Below, piece after piece: positions 12,936 through 21,692 of a DNA stretch of 21,692 nucleotides (the first letter of the stretch is position 1; each line of letters opens with the position of its first letter). The stretch covers positions 1-21,692 of the forward strand of contig JAHLWZ010000538.1 in assembly GCA_020536535.1 (NCBI GenBank), read 5' to 3'. The position numbers and the translations under genes are program-made. Source of the stretch: Pelomyxa schiedti. Its lineage: Eukaryota; Evosea; Pelobiontida; Pelomyxidae. The notes below the pieces were generated by a model. The model had not been told where the DNA came from and searched no databases. It saw only the letters and a list, made by a program, of their open reading frames with translations.

Positions 12936-15281
12936 TTACGAACCACTTTTGAAGGAGGAGAGTTTTGAGCGAAGCCACAAGGAACCAGACATGTTGCCAG
13001 TTGCAACACACTGTTGTTTCACATAAGGCTCCACGTCATCGAGGTCACTCAATTGAAGGAAATTCTCAAAAAGCCACTGTGCCATGTCCACAAAACCAGA
13101 GGTGCAACAAATCACCAACGGGAGGTTGCTGTTGTACCTCACCTCATCTGCTGTGATGTGGAACACATTCGCCAGTGACTTGGCCCGCTCCAGGTCACTG
13201 TGTCTGCAGCAGTGCATCAGTGTCTTTTTCACAAGTGTGTTTCCTTCTGGAGTTGTGGGATGTAACGATTGGGACAGGGAAGAGCTGGGTGGTGCTTTGT
13301 TTGGAATGTAGTCGTGCAGAATCCAGTCAATGATTTCTAACTTTCCAGAAGAGAATGCAGTGATTGCACACAGTTGTATGGTTGCTTCATCAAAGGTGAA
13401 GTCATCACACAGCCACTGAAGGAAGGACAGGTTTCCAGCCAAGCAACTGGATGTGATCAACCTGTTGAGTTCATTCTGTAACAGTGAGGATTCCGAATCG
13501 ACTGAGTGGCTGCATTGCAAGGCCATCCATTTGGTGAACTCCAAATCCCACGTTGATGCCACTGCTGCAAATGCACTGCACTTTTCACTTGGAAGCAGTT
13601 CCTGGAATGATGGAAAGGTGGAAATCCAGTGAACAATTTCGACGTGGTGCTTGGAGCATAGTAACAGTATTTCCTCCTTCGTCACATCAAATGGCTCTGG
13701 GATGTTGAACGTCTTGATGATCCACTGACAGGCCGCCAGGTTTCCACTCGCAAGACCCTCGTGAACGAATTCCAAGTGGTGTTTCTGCTGCCTGTCATGT
13801 TGTGAGAACTGGGAGTTGAACCACTCGGCAAACTCGATGTTTCCCTGACGGCAAATCAGACCAAAACACTTTGTTGATGCCGCAGGCTGCAGGAACCTCC
13901 CATTCTTGAGCCTCTTCAGAACGTGTTGTGCCATCTCAAAAGAGTTTCTTTCTGCGAGGGTCTGAAAAATCTCTGAAATGTCCATGTCTGCATCACATAT
14001 CGCAGGCATTTTTTGCAGAATCCACTCGAAGGAATCAACGTCGGCAGTTTTGCAACAGCACACCAAATATCGTGGAATATACTCAGCTTTTGAAGAAGGG
14101 AAGGTTTCAATCAGCCATTTGACCATCTCCATGCGACCAGAACTGAGAGCCCAACTCTTGATGGAAGAAACATCAAAGCTTGTGAGTGTGAACCCAAGTC
14201 CGCGAAGCCACTTTGCAGTCTGATTGTGACCCTGGAAACATACGTTTGAGAGTAATTCATGGGCAGGGATCTTTGGCTCGCTCCCTGGGAGAGATTCCAT
14301 AGAAAAACTGACAGCATCTCTGAGCCATGATGCAACTTCTGTGTGACCATTTATACATGCTTCAATGAACATATCAGCACAATGCTTGTTTACAGAAAAA
14401 TGAGAAGGGAACTTCTCATAAAGAAGCTGAGTGATATCAAGGTGCCCATGGCAGCAACTTGCTTCGCAATAGTGCTGAAGAGGATAGTGAGTAACTGTTG
14501 ACGAATGTCAGTAGGGGAAGGAGGAGAAATACATACTGTCAATTGGCCCTTTTTCAACAAGAACATATTTCACAAAGGGAGTATTGCCTGAAGAAATGGC
14601 CGTTCGCAGGTGCTCAATTAAATTAGTTCCAGAAGGCTCAAATTTCTTTTTTAAAAACACAGAGTGAGGCTCGAGGAGAGTATTGCTAGTAGTGCTATTT
14701 CTTCAGGCAAGTTTACACACCATCTCCACAGCTTTTGCAAATGGGAGTGCATAAGGGAGCGACGCAGTAACACCAAGGACAAGGTACACATCCACTTGTC
14801 TCAGAACAATTCCACGAATGCGGTACAGCAATGGAAAAAATGTTAGTGCAATGGTTATCAAGTCCCTCACAACTCGGCGATGTTCCTTCCTTTACAAAAA
14901 AAATAAAACATTTCAAAATGTTAATTAATTAAATTATTAAAATTAATGAATAATTAAAATATTTTATAATAATTTTAATAATTAATAATGAATATTTATT
15001 TCAACAATTCACTGCACCCACAATCCCAAACCCAAAGTATTAATATTAAAACAAATGAGGGAAGGAACGAACTCCAAACTGGACAAATCCGAGTTGGTCG
15101 TGCTGCTGCCCACAAGTACGAACTCCCTTGGTATCACCGATTGCATTATCAGGTGCGACCACGACACAACGTAATCAGCACCCACACGATCCCTCACTTC
15201 AACATCAGCCTTACAATTGTTCTTTTCATAACTACTGCTCCTCGTTGTTGTTGGTTCCCTAGACCCGACGCTCCCCATCAA
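12936..15281 (-). CDS. Ankyrin-repeat protein 2, tandem paralogue of protein 1
   Basis: Predicted 689 residues from exons 15281-15073, 14889-14721, 14669-14537 and 14494-12936. Exons 2 and 3 have the same lengths (169 and 133 nt) and phases as in ankyrin gene 1. Shared landmarks include MGSVGSR, ADVEVRDRVGADYVVSWSH, EHRRVVRDLITIALTFFPLL, PHSVFLKKK and YVLVEKGPID. About 13-14 ankyrin-like units follow, and long parts of the last exon are nearly identical to the first copy (for example the segment with FGLICRQGNIEFAEWF). The exon 1 donor (15072) is the least certain junction. The ATG at 15278 is an alternative start one codon downstream. Confidence 0.83.
14890..15072 (-). other. AT-rich first intron of ankyrin gene 2
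   Basis: A 183-nt intron, about four times the local norm. Its 3' half is almost pure A/T with repeated TTAATTAAT motifs. The acceptor GTAAAG is weak. The corresponding intron of ankyrin gene 1 is 84 nt and lacks this block, so the AT-rich stretch is a lineage-specific expansion or insertion. Confidence 0.55.
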
Positions 15282-15604
15282 CTTATTGGCTCAACGAACG
15301 GATTTTTACAGGAACCTGCTTTTTGGTTCAAAACACCTATATCTAGGTGTCCAGCTGTAATGACAACGTTCGTAAGTAACTTGCCAAGCAAAAATAGTAA
15401 GTGGAGCAGTTCCACTGTGATTTCGAATCACACCCAGAGTGGGTTCCAAGCTGTTCCCAAAGGGTGGTCTCAAAGTGTGAAAAAACACTACCCAAGTGGA
15501 GAAGGTGGAGGTAAAATCACAATGGGCTCGATGTGGGAGCTCCCAATGTGGACACACAGTGGTCCCCAGGTGGTCCCTGTTCCAGCCCCTCTGCCCCATG
15601 TACT
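15282..15604. other. Upstream region of ankyrin gene 2, no gene recognised
   Basis: Open frames on both strands cross this stretch, but none shows a domain or splice pattern I trust. A perfect 7-bp inverted repeat (ACACCTA, spacer TATC, TAGGTGT) sits at 15333-15350, about 50 bp before the ankyrin start. The rest holds short repeated words such as CCCAATGTGG and GTGGTCCC. Confidence 0.4.
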
Positions 15605-15633
15605 TTATGAAAGCAAATAATTTTTTTTCTTTT

Positions 15634-15660
15634 GCCTGAAGTGGAAAACCAACTTCAGGC
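15634..15660. repeat. 9-bp perfect inverted repeat next to a T-rich run
   Basis: GCCTGAAGT and ACTTCAGGC enclose the 9-base loop GGAAAACCA. An 8-base T run lies just left on the plus strand, which reads as an A-rich tail after the stem on the minus strand. It may be a 3'-end hairpin of a minus-strand transcript from the 15.7-17.3 kb region; that is inference. Confidence 0.5.
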
Positions 15661-15710
15661 CAGGAATGGAAGCGTGGAGTGCAGGAGCCCAGGGGTGGGG
15701 TGGGGTGTAG

Positions 15711-15828
15711 GAGTGAGAGAGCAAGAGCGTGAGAGAGCGAGAGCGAGAGCGAGAGCGTGAGAGAGCGAGAGCGTGAGAGCGAGTGAGAGCGAGAGCGTGA
15801 GAGCGAGTGAGAGCGAGAGCGAGAGCAA
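15711..15828. repeat. GAGAGC-type purine minisatellite
   Basis: Tandem array of GAGAGC, GAGAGCGT and GAGTGAGAGC words with an internal duplicated unit of about 24 nt. Purines lie on the plus strand and pyrimidines on the minus strand. A minus-strand reading gives an Ala-Leu / Ser-Arg repeat peptide typical of out-of-context simple sequence, so I do not call it coding. Confidence 0.85.
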
Positions 15829-16013
15829 GGGCTGTTAGTGCCGAGGTGAAGTGGGTGGAGGCGGAAGTAAAGCCTGACATTGCACTCTGTGCATCAGCCC
15901 TTCTGGCATCCAGGGTCCTGTTGTCGTTGAGTGGGGTGATGTTAAAAAGGGAATGTACCTTGGTCATAGATTGAGGCAGGTCGGCCTACACCAAAATAAT
16001 ATCTTGAAAAAGT

Positions 16014-16021
<8 letters not shown>

Positions 16022-16044
<23 letters not shown>

Positions 16045-16045
16045 G
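16022..16045. repeat. AAG trinucleotide repeat
   Basis: Seven or eight AAG units after a short A run. On the minus strand this is a CTT-rich pyrimidine tract inside the region with intron-like signals. Confidence 0.9.
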
Positions 16046-16403
16046 CCACCAACCAGAAGGAGGTCACAAAGACCCAGAAATGCAGAAAAGGGCAGGGACA
16101 GTCTTCGCATTTACCTGTCATGGTTTAGTGGGGGTGATCATACAAAGAGAGAGGGGGATTTACCTTCTTGGTGATGACAGGCTTTCATCTCATCAGCTGG
16201 CATTTGCTACACCTGGTCTCAAGTGTGAGAAATCGAAAAAGAAAAACAGAGAAATACCTGCAGTTCAAGTTTGCCTTGCTTGGATGCCACAGAAATCGAA
16301 AAAGAAAAAAAGGAGGAGTCACACAAATGCGGGAAAAGAAAAAATCTGGGATTGGAGGTGAGGCAATACTGGGGGGAGGGGGGAACAATGAAAAGGCGAA
16401 AAC

Positions 16404-16887
16404 CTGATGAGGAAAAGCGGAGCAGAGCTGCACACGCAATTCCCCTGAGTGGCGTCAGTCGGGGATACCTATTATGTTTAAGTTTGGGGTGATGAAAAGG
16501 AGAGGGGGATTTACCATGGTGACCAGGCTGTCATGGCAAGTCCAGTCCACCACCAACTGTACAAGGTGAAACGAGAAAAAGAAGAAATAAGAAACCATAC
16601 CAGTGGCTGGCTGAGCTGCTGAAAGTCACAGAGGGCCCCAATGCCAACACTCCCATGTGCATACAGCGTGAATGCAGAAAAGGACCTAGAGGGGAGTTAT
16701 ATATTTGGGGGGGGACTCAAGAAGAGGAATACCGGTGGAATGGAGCCAACCCGCACACACACACATTCTGCTGACATCGGCAACACCACCTGGTTTTCAA
16801 ATGTGAGAAGTCGAAAAAGAAAAATGGAGAAGAGAAATGGAAACATACCGCTGTGCCCCTTCTCCTCGTCATGGAATCTTCAATGAC
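16404..16887 (-). pseudogene. Unresolved intron-bearing minus-strand gene or gene remnant
   Basis: Candidate exons are 16887-16849, 16789-16733, 16685-16601, 16556-16515 and 16468-16404. They are separated by GT-AG intervals of 59, 47, 44 and 46 nt, matching the confirmed introns of this genome. The last three join in phase to give SFSAFTLYAHGSVGIGALCD, then FQQLSQPLLVVDWTCHDSLV and TMVSPTDATQGNCVCSS. The first two join to each other (VIEDSMTRRRGTAVVLPMS) but not in phase with the third; the break lies at an intron holding an 8-base C run. Similar intron-like blocks recur at about 16.2 and 15.95 kb with stops between them. It is either a decayed gene or one whose splicing I could not solve. 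The product is unknown. Confidence 0.35.
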
Positions 16888-17772
16888 CTGTGTTGTTGTG
16901 AGAACAAGAACAAAAACAGAAAGAAGACTAAGCTAAACGAAAACGAAATAAAACAAACACGAAAAACAAAGCAAAACAAAAAGAACTTGATTGAAGCGTT
17001 GCCTCAACAGTTTGGGAAAAAAAAACAAAAGCAAAACCGAGAAACAACAACAAAAGACCGGTGGACAAAACACAATAAAATTATAAACAAACAAAGAAAA
17101 CATCGGGAAAAAAAAACCGATACCGAACAACAGAACGTTCTGGCATGGCACCAAAATGCGACGGTCTGTCGCACCAGTCACCCACCCGCGTGACACGCAC
17201 CACACCAGCAACCAAACGGCATTAAGTTTTATTTGTTCTTCTTCTTTGCAACTGGAAACGGAAGATACAGAAACAACATGTTCCCCGAAAATCCACACTC
17301 TCAGCACCAAGTCAGATCGTCTTGCTGCAGTCGGCACCAACTGAGAGGAGACAAGTGTATAAACAATCAACTCAGTTAATTAATCCTGGGCGCGTTGGTC
17401 CCTTCCCGGTCGGAGCGAATCGACTTCTGAGTCTGACTTAGTGGGATGGAGAGATCCCCACTTTGGGTTTCGACTACCAATTTGGGTACAAATTCAGCTC
17501 CCCAATGTTCACACAAATTGTCTTAAATCTCCCCGATCCCATCCAAATTGGGGAACTTGCACACACTTTGGAATCAGGGTGAAGAAGCAAGCCAATTGCT
17601 CTCGCTCTCTCGCTTGCTCCTGCTGCGCACCCACCCACCACTCCACTGGCTCCCGCCTCTACATGATTACCGGAAAGGCAGTGACGACCTGTTCAGGTGC
17701 TGGACCTGTTTTGAGTTGAGAGGATTCCGTTTTGAAGAAGAACAGTTTTTATGGGTTGGCTTCACATTCACT
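16888..17772. other. 885 bp without a supported gene
   Basis: A- and C-rich on the plus strand from about 16.9 to 17.15 kb. A minus-strand open stretch at about 17344-17110 (containing VWLLVWCVSRGWVTG) follows a plausible acceptor and could be an upstream exon of the unresolved gene, but no start codon or partner exon was found. From 17.4 to 17.77 kb I see degenerate short repeats built on CCCAATTTGG-like words and the 3' flank of the MORN-RING gene. Confidence 0.4.
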
Positions 17773-20477
17773 TCACAACAAATTAATTTTGTCCTTGATG
17801 ATTGCACGGCATTCAGGGCACTTCTTCATGACTGTGGCACACTGTGTGTTGTTGTTTTGTTGTTTTGAGTAAATGGACAAACAGACTGCAAAAAAAAAAA
17901 AGAAAGAAAGAGTACAGACACACACAGACAAACCTGGGAGCACAGGACCATGTGACCACAAGGCTGCAACTGCACGTTTGGTGGCCTCTCATCACACTCC
18001 ATGCAAACGTTGCTGATGCTGTTGTGCCTGTTGTTGTTCACCATCACCACCGAGGAAACATAGGCTTGTGTCCCAGCGACGAGCGTCGTGGTGGCTGTGC
18101 ATCCTGGAAGATTGCCATCAGTAGCAGCAGCAGAGCGCCCCGTTGGTGTTGATGATTCTGGACTGTGATTACGTTGCTGAATGGAATATTGATGAGAGGG
18201 TGTTGCCGATGATGTTGCTTTGGAAACCATGAGATCAAACATGGCTTGTTGAGACTGAGGGAGCAACTCAGAGAGCTGAGACCACACACAAGGCACTCCA
18301 ATGAACCTCTCATCACCCTCCAGCCCTCGCTGAAGCTCCAACTTGCCTTTGTGTTTCCTCTGAAGCTCTGAACATTCTCTCTGTGTTTCCTTGATCGCCT
18401 TGTGGAGTTCGCCTCCAATTGAAACCTGCTCAGACAGCTCCTTTGACAGCACCGTGTGTTTGTCAGCAAGCTTTGTGCACTCCTCAAAATGGCACCTCTG
18501 GAGCTGCGCCAGTGTGTCAGTGAGAGCACACAGCAACTGGAATGGTGGTGTGAAAGATGGATCACTTTGATGAAGCTGTGGTTCATTCACCGGCAGAGGT
18601 TTCATCAGAATGCCATCCACTGTGTTGTCATGATCACCCTCTGTGTTGTTTGTCAAATAAAAGTACTGTGTGCATTTTTGTTTTTACCTGCTTCTTCATT
18701 TGGAACCATCTCCATTTCTGATGTTGTTGATGTCAATGTGGAGGAGGACTTGATTCCCCATACTTTTTTTGTGAGTGTTGAGATGTTCCTGGCACACTCC
18801 TGGATCTCAGACTCACTGTTCCGCACTGTCAGTGTCTGCCCAAGGACCTTCCTGCATGCGACATCTGATTCGTTGAGTTTCTTTTCCAATGTTGCCTTCA
18901 GATCAGTGAGTTCCTTCAGCCTTGATGCCAGTGCCTCGTTGCTTTCAGTGGCTCCTTGGAGTCTCTGCTTCAGTTTTGCCAGCGATTCCTCAAGCAAGAC
19001 AAAGTTAGGCGACGATTCCTGCAACTGGGATTGGAAGAGTGTGGTCAACGTGGCAGCTTCCTTCAGTTCAGGGTGTGCTTTCCCCATAATAATTGCTGAT
19101 GTTTCCTTTGTTTCTTGTTTCTTTTGGAGTTGCTCTTGCAATTGTTGGAGCTTTTTGTTCACCTCGTTGAGTTGATCAGCATGCTGTTGGTTGTTTCTTT
19201 CTGTGACTTTCTGTGTTGAAAAGAATAAGACACATGAAAATTTTTGCATGTGGCGCACACCTGCTGCTCCTTTTCAGCAGCTTGCATTTCTTCTTCCATT
19301 TTTGCTTTGAGCTCACTTTTTTCTTTGATGTGTTCTTGCTTCAGTTTCTGTTTTGTTTTGATTTGTTTTGTTTTGTTTGTGAACCAAAACAAAGGAGCAG
19401 CCACATCCAACCACCCCACAAAAGAAAAGTACCACACACCTCAATCTGTTGATTGTGTTCAAACAGTGGAGGTGATGATCCCATTCGATGTTGCACCTCT
19501 GAATTCCAACTTTGGAACAGGTTGTCGTTGAGGGTGCCCTTCAGGACATACGACAGTGACACTGTTGCAACACCCTCACCACGGCACTCCCATCCACTCC
19601 CATTACCATCCCCATCTTGTGTGAACGTGCCTTCAAACTTGTCACCGTTTGACCACCTCCTTGTCCCCTTGGTGGGCACTCCACTCACCCACAACCCAGT
19701 GAATGATGATCCATCCCTGCTCCATGTCTTTGTTCCTTCACCATTCTCCTTGCCACCAACCCACTGGCCATCATACCTGTCACCATTTGCCCACAGCCTC
19801 ACACCCTGACCATGGAATGCATCATCCTTCCACTCACCAACATAACTCCCACCCTTGCTGTTGTTGCCTCCATCGCCACCACCGCCAAACAGGATACTCC
19901 CTGTTCCACATTTCATTCCGTGATCAAATTGACCATTGTAGATGTCACCCAAGCCATCAGGTGACTTCCACGTTCCCACACCGTGCCACTTGCCCCTGTC
20001 CCACTCACCCTCATACACCGTGACCATTGCTTCTGTGGCCCCCCCCTTGACTGCCCTCCTTTGCACACCCCACCCCTGCGTCTCAGGACAGTTTGCGGTT
20101 GCGTTCCACACCCACTCGCCATCCCACACATCCACACCGTTGCTGTCGTGCCACGTTCCCCTTTTCCAGTGGTCATCCCTCCACAGCCCCTCGTACCAGC
20201 TGCCATCGGCACAGTGTTCCACACCCCACCCATCCGGCTTGTTGTTGAGGCACTCTCCCTCGTGGGTGTCCCCATTGTGCCACTTGTACACCCCTCGGCC
20301 CGTCATGGCTCCGTTGAGCCACACACCGTAGTGCGTGTCGCCGTCTGGCACTTTTGCGGTGCCCCTGCCGTCGGGTTTGCCATCGACCACCCGACCAGTG
20401 TACGTTGCACCAGGCATTACCAAAATGTTGTCAACAACCATTGTCACCACACTGACGGCTTGTTTGTTTGCATCCAT
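17773..20477 (-). CDS. MORN-repeat, coiled-coil, RING-finger protein (candidate E3 ubiquitin ligase)
   Basis: Predicted 807 residues from exons 20477-19440, 19347-19261, 19210-18688, 18640-17934 and 17841-17773, all in phase; introns are 92, 50, 47 and 92 nt. About ten or eleven MORN repeats occupy residues 24-310 (YTGRVVDGKPDGRGT, YEGEWDRGKWHGVGTW, YDGQWVGGKENGEGTKTW), a membrane- or protein-binding module. Residues about 345-550 are heptad-rich and charged (KLKQEHIKEKSELKAKMEEE), a likely coiled coil. A C-terminal RING-HC finger has C762, C765, C777, H779, C783, C786, C793 and C796, with the intron splitting it after Q785. The RING type resembles IAP/MULAN-style C-terminal fingers, so ubiquitin ligase activity is likely but inferred. 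The start is the first ATG; MORN repeats begin 23 residues later. Confidence 0.9.
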
Positions 20478-20590
20478 GGTTGATGGGAAAAAATGGTTGG
20501 TCTGAAGACACGATTCCAGTTTGGGGTGGTTTCCCTGAAGCTTTTTCTCGTCATGCAGTACAAGGAAGAAAAAGGGAATCGCAGCCGACT

Positions 20591-20634
20591 ACCATTGTCA
20601 CAACTGGTAATGCCTTGGTAATGCCAGGGGGTGG
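20591..20634 (+). repeat. Possible inverted partial copy of the MORN gene N terminus
   Basis: Read on the plus strand, this stretch gives TTIVTTGNALVMPGG, resembling VTMVVDNILVMPGAT near the start of the minus-strand MORN-RING gene 140 bp away. The nucleotide match is strongest over TTGGTAATGCC. The similarity is short and could be chance. Confidence 0.25.
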
Positions 20635-20678
20635 TTGTTGTTTGTTATTTAAATAAGAAAGAGTGTTTTTTTAAGCAA

Positions 20679-20744
20679 CTACAAATGAATTTTGTCCTTG
20701 ATGAGGGTGTGACAATGAGGGCACTTCTTCATCACTGCTGCACC
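20679..20744 (-). pseudogene. Orphan last exon of a second RING gene
   Basis: After a good acceptor (CAACAAACAG) the minus strand reads GAAVMKKCPHCHTLIKDKIHL and stops. This matches the last exon of the MORN-RING gene, CATVMKKCPECRAIIKDKI, in length, phase and stop position. The exon's first codon, which supplies a zinc-binding cysteine in the intact gene, is GGT (Gly) here. No CGH-type first half of a RING was found in the 900 bases upstream, so it looks like the tail of a deleted tandem copy. An intact gene with a very distant upstream exon is the alternative. Confidence 0.7.
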
Positions 20745-21268
20745 CTGTTTGTTGTAAATCAGTGATGAAAAAATGATGAAAGGGAAAAAGCTCGTGTACT
20801 TGCTAAAGTACACACAACTCCAGCCTCACCACACCATCTGTGGACTGACGCCAACATATCTACATGCATTTTTACACTCTATTACCACCACCAACGCTGA
20901 ATGTCCGGCGCCACCTGAAACGTTCCACATACCATACCGCGGCAACCTCATGATTTATCGACCACTACTGACCATTACCATCACCCAACATCCGTCAAAA
21001 ACACATTCTGCGGTGTTAGCTTCTGTGGGCTCGAGAATAAGTCCCACAGAGGAAGAAAACGAGTGAGAGTGAAGAGAATAAAGAGTGTTCTCTTGTTTGT
21101 TCTCGTCGTTGTTGTGTAAAGGGGATAAAAAGGTGTGTAAAATCTCGCAGAGCGGTTGTGTGATTGGGTTAAAAGGCTGCAATGTTCAAATGGATTCTCA
21201 GACAAGTGTGCATGTAATCAAAACCGCCTGCCATGTTGTTGTTGCTGTATTTGTGTACCCAGCTGCAC
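20745..21268. other. Intergenic sequence with small hairpins, no gene recognised
   Basis: No open frame here has a recognisable domain. Two perfect hairpins occur: GTGTACTT/AAGTACAC at 20794-20813 and TCTGTGGG/CCCACAGA at 21022-21050. I checked 21130-21200 for a tRNA, because of a TTCAAAT-like word, and found no cloverleaf. Confidence 0.4.
20794..20813. repeat. GTGTACTT hairpin, also found in both arms of the large inverted repeat
   Basis: GTGTACTT, spacer GCTA, AAGTACAC. The same stem occurs at 21390-21410 with spacer TGTGG and, with one end mismatch, at 21545-21565 with spacer CCACA. The last two are counterparts in the inverted repeat, so this copy is an independent occurrence. Confidence 0.6.
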
Positions 21269-21692
21269 TGTGCGCTGATCATTACCTTCGCTGTCTCATT
21301 CTGGTAATAGTCCAGATTCGGCTCAGTCCTCAGTCTCTCCAATCCCACTAAAGTGCAGACTTCAGAGCCTCGTGAGCAAGGCCAAGTTCGTGTACTTTGT
21401 GGAAGTACACACATTCCCCCTCCTGTTGAGCGTGATGAGAATCACCCAGCGTTAGTGTAAGAGTTCATTGATAAAAGAGTAAAATTCACAGAGATGGTGT
21501 TGACGTGTTGCCGTTGGTCTGCAATTAGTGTGGCGTAGGCCACTGTGTACTTCCACAAAGTACATGAACTTGGCCTTGCTCGCGAGGCTCTGAAGTCTGG
21601 CGCACTTTAGCGGGATGATTGGAGAGACTGAGGACTGAGCCGAATCTGGACTATTACCAGAATGAGACAGCGAAGGTAATGATCAGCGCACA
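21269..21692. repeat. Large inverted repeat with arms of about 145 bp, touching the window edge
   Basis: The left arm (about 21269-21410) and the right arm (about 21545-21692) are reverse complements with few differences: two 3-base insertions in the right arm and a handful of substitutions. A spacer of about 134 bp lies between. Each arm carries a GTGTACTT hairpin at its inner end. The pairing still holds at the last base, so the arms may extend beyond the window. No transposase is present here. It could be a foldback element, a MITE-like remnant, or an assembly artefact at a contig end. Confidence 0.85.

Larger units (their letters stand above)
10539..15281 (-). repeat. Tandem gene duplication of two ankyrin genes
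   Basis: Two head-to-tail genes on the same strand share a four-exon plan, exon phases and most of their sequence. Introns 2 and 3 keep their positions but have diverged. Intron 1 differs strongly in length (84 against 183 nt), and N-terminal low-complexity content differs. This dates the duplication as old enough for introns to drift but recent enough for exon identity, or points to gene conversion in exons. Confidence 0.85.

Noticed and set aside
14988-15620. Plus-strand open frame of 210 codons
   Set aside because: It runs antisense through the first exon and AT-rich intron of ankyrin gene 2, which is supported by its paralogue. The remaining part has no domain.
15605-15967. Minus-strand open frame of 120 codons with Ala-Leu and Ser-Arg repeats
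   Set aside because: Most of it is the translation of the GAGAGC minisatellite, and its start sits inside an intron-like interval. I treat it as simple sequence.
18044-18586. Minus-strand open frame of 180 codons overlapping the RING gene
   Set aside because: It is a shadow of exon 4. The other frame carries the RING cysteines and continues the coiled coil.
21130-21200. tRNA gene suggested by a TTCAAAT-like B box
   Set aside because: No acceptor stem or anticodon arm can be paired around it.

Overview
This window is nuclear DNA of a microbial eukaryote. Nearly every gene is cut by very short GT-AG introns, most of 39-64 nt with 46 nt the commonest length. There are polyglutamine tracts, long simple repeats, and multi-exon REV1, ankyrin, MORN and RING proteins. 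A molybdenum formate dehydrogenase fusion points to an anaerobic or microaerophilic lifestyle. The protein families fit an anaerobic amoeba such as an archamoeba, but that is inference; nothing here fixes the taxon.

Layout. 1-3125 (minus): most of a REV1-like translesion DNA polymerase in 15 exons, with a CCHC zinc knuckle near the N terminus and a polyglutamine tract of at least 40 residues running off the left edge. 3172-8853 (minus): a 25-exon gene for a predicted 1443-residue formate dehydrogenase. It fuses a ferredoxin-like domain without cluster ligands, a GltD-type FAD/NAD(P)H oxidoreductase, 4Fe-4S ferredoxin modules and a molybdopterin catalytic subunit with cysteine at the selenocysteine position. 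I checked the phase of every exon join in both gene models. 9163-10444 (plus): an unidentified gene divergent from it. 10539-12832 and 12936-15281 (minus): tandem paralogous ankyrin-repeat proteins with matching exon structure. 15282-17772: repeat-rich sequence with traces of an intron-bearing minus-strand gene that I could not resolve. 17773-20477 (minus): an 807-residue MORN-coiled coil-RING protein. 20679-20744: an orphan last exon of a related RING gene. 21269-21692: a large inverted repeat that reaches the window edge.

How the genes relate. Genes are closely packed: 46 bp between the formate dehydrogenase stop and the REV1 start, 94 bp between the convergent pair, 103 bp between the ankyrin genes. 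The formate dehydrogenase and the plus-strand gene share a 309 bp divergent upstream region carrying a perfect 10-bp palindrome. No shared pathway links the genes. The formate dehydrogenase fusion is the most notable item: one polypeptide appears able to couple formate or CO2 chemistry directly to a pyridine nucleotide.
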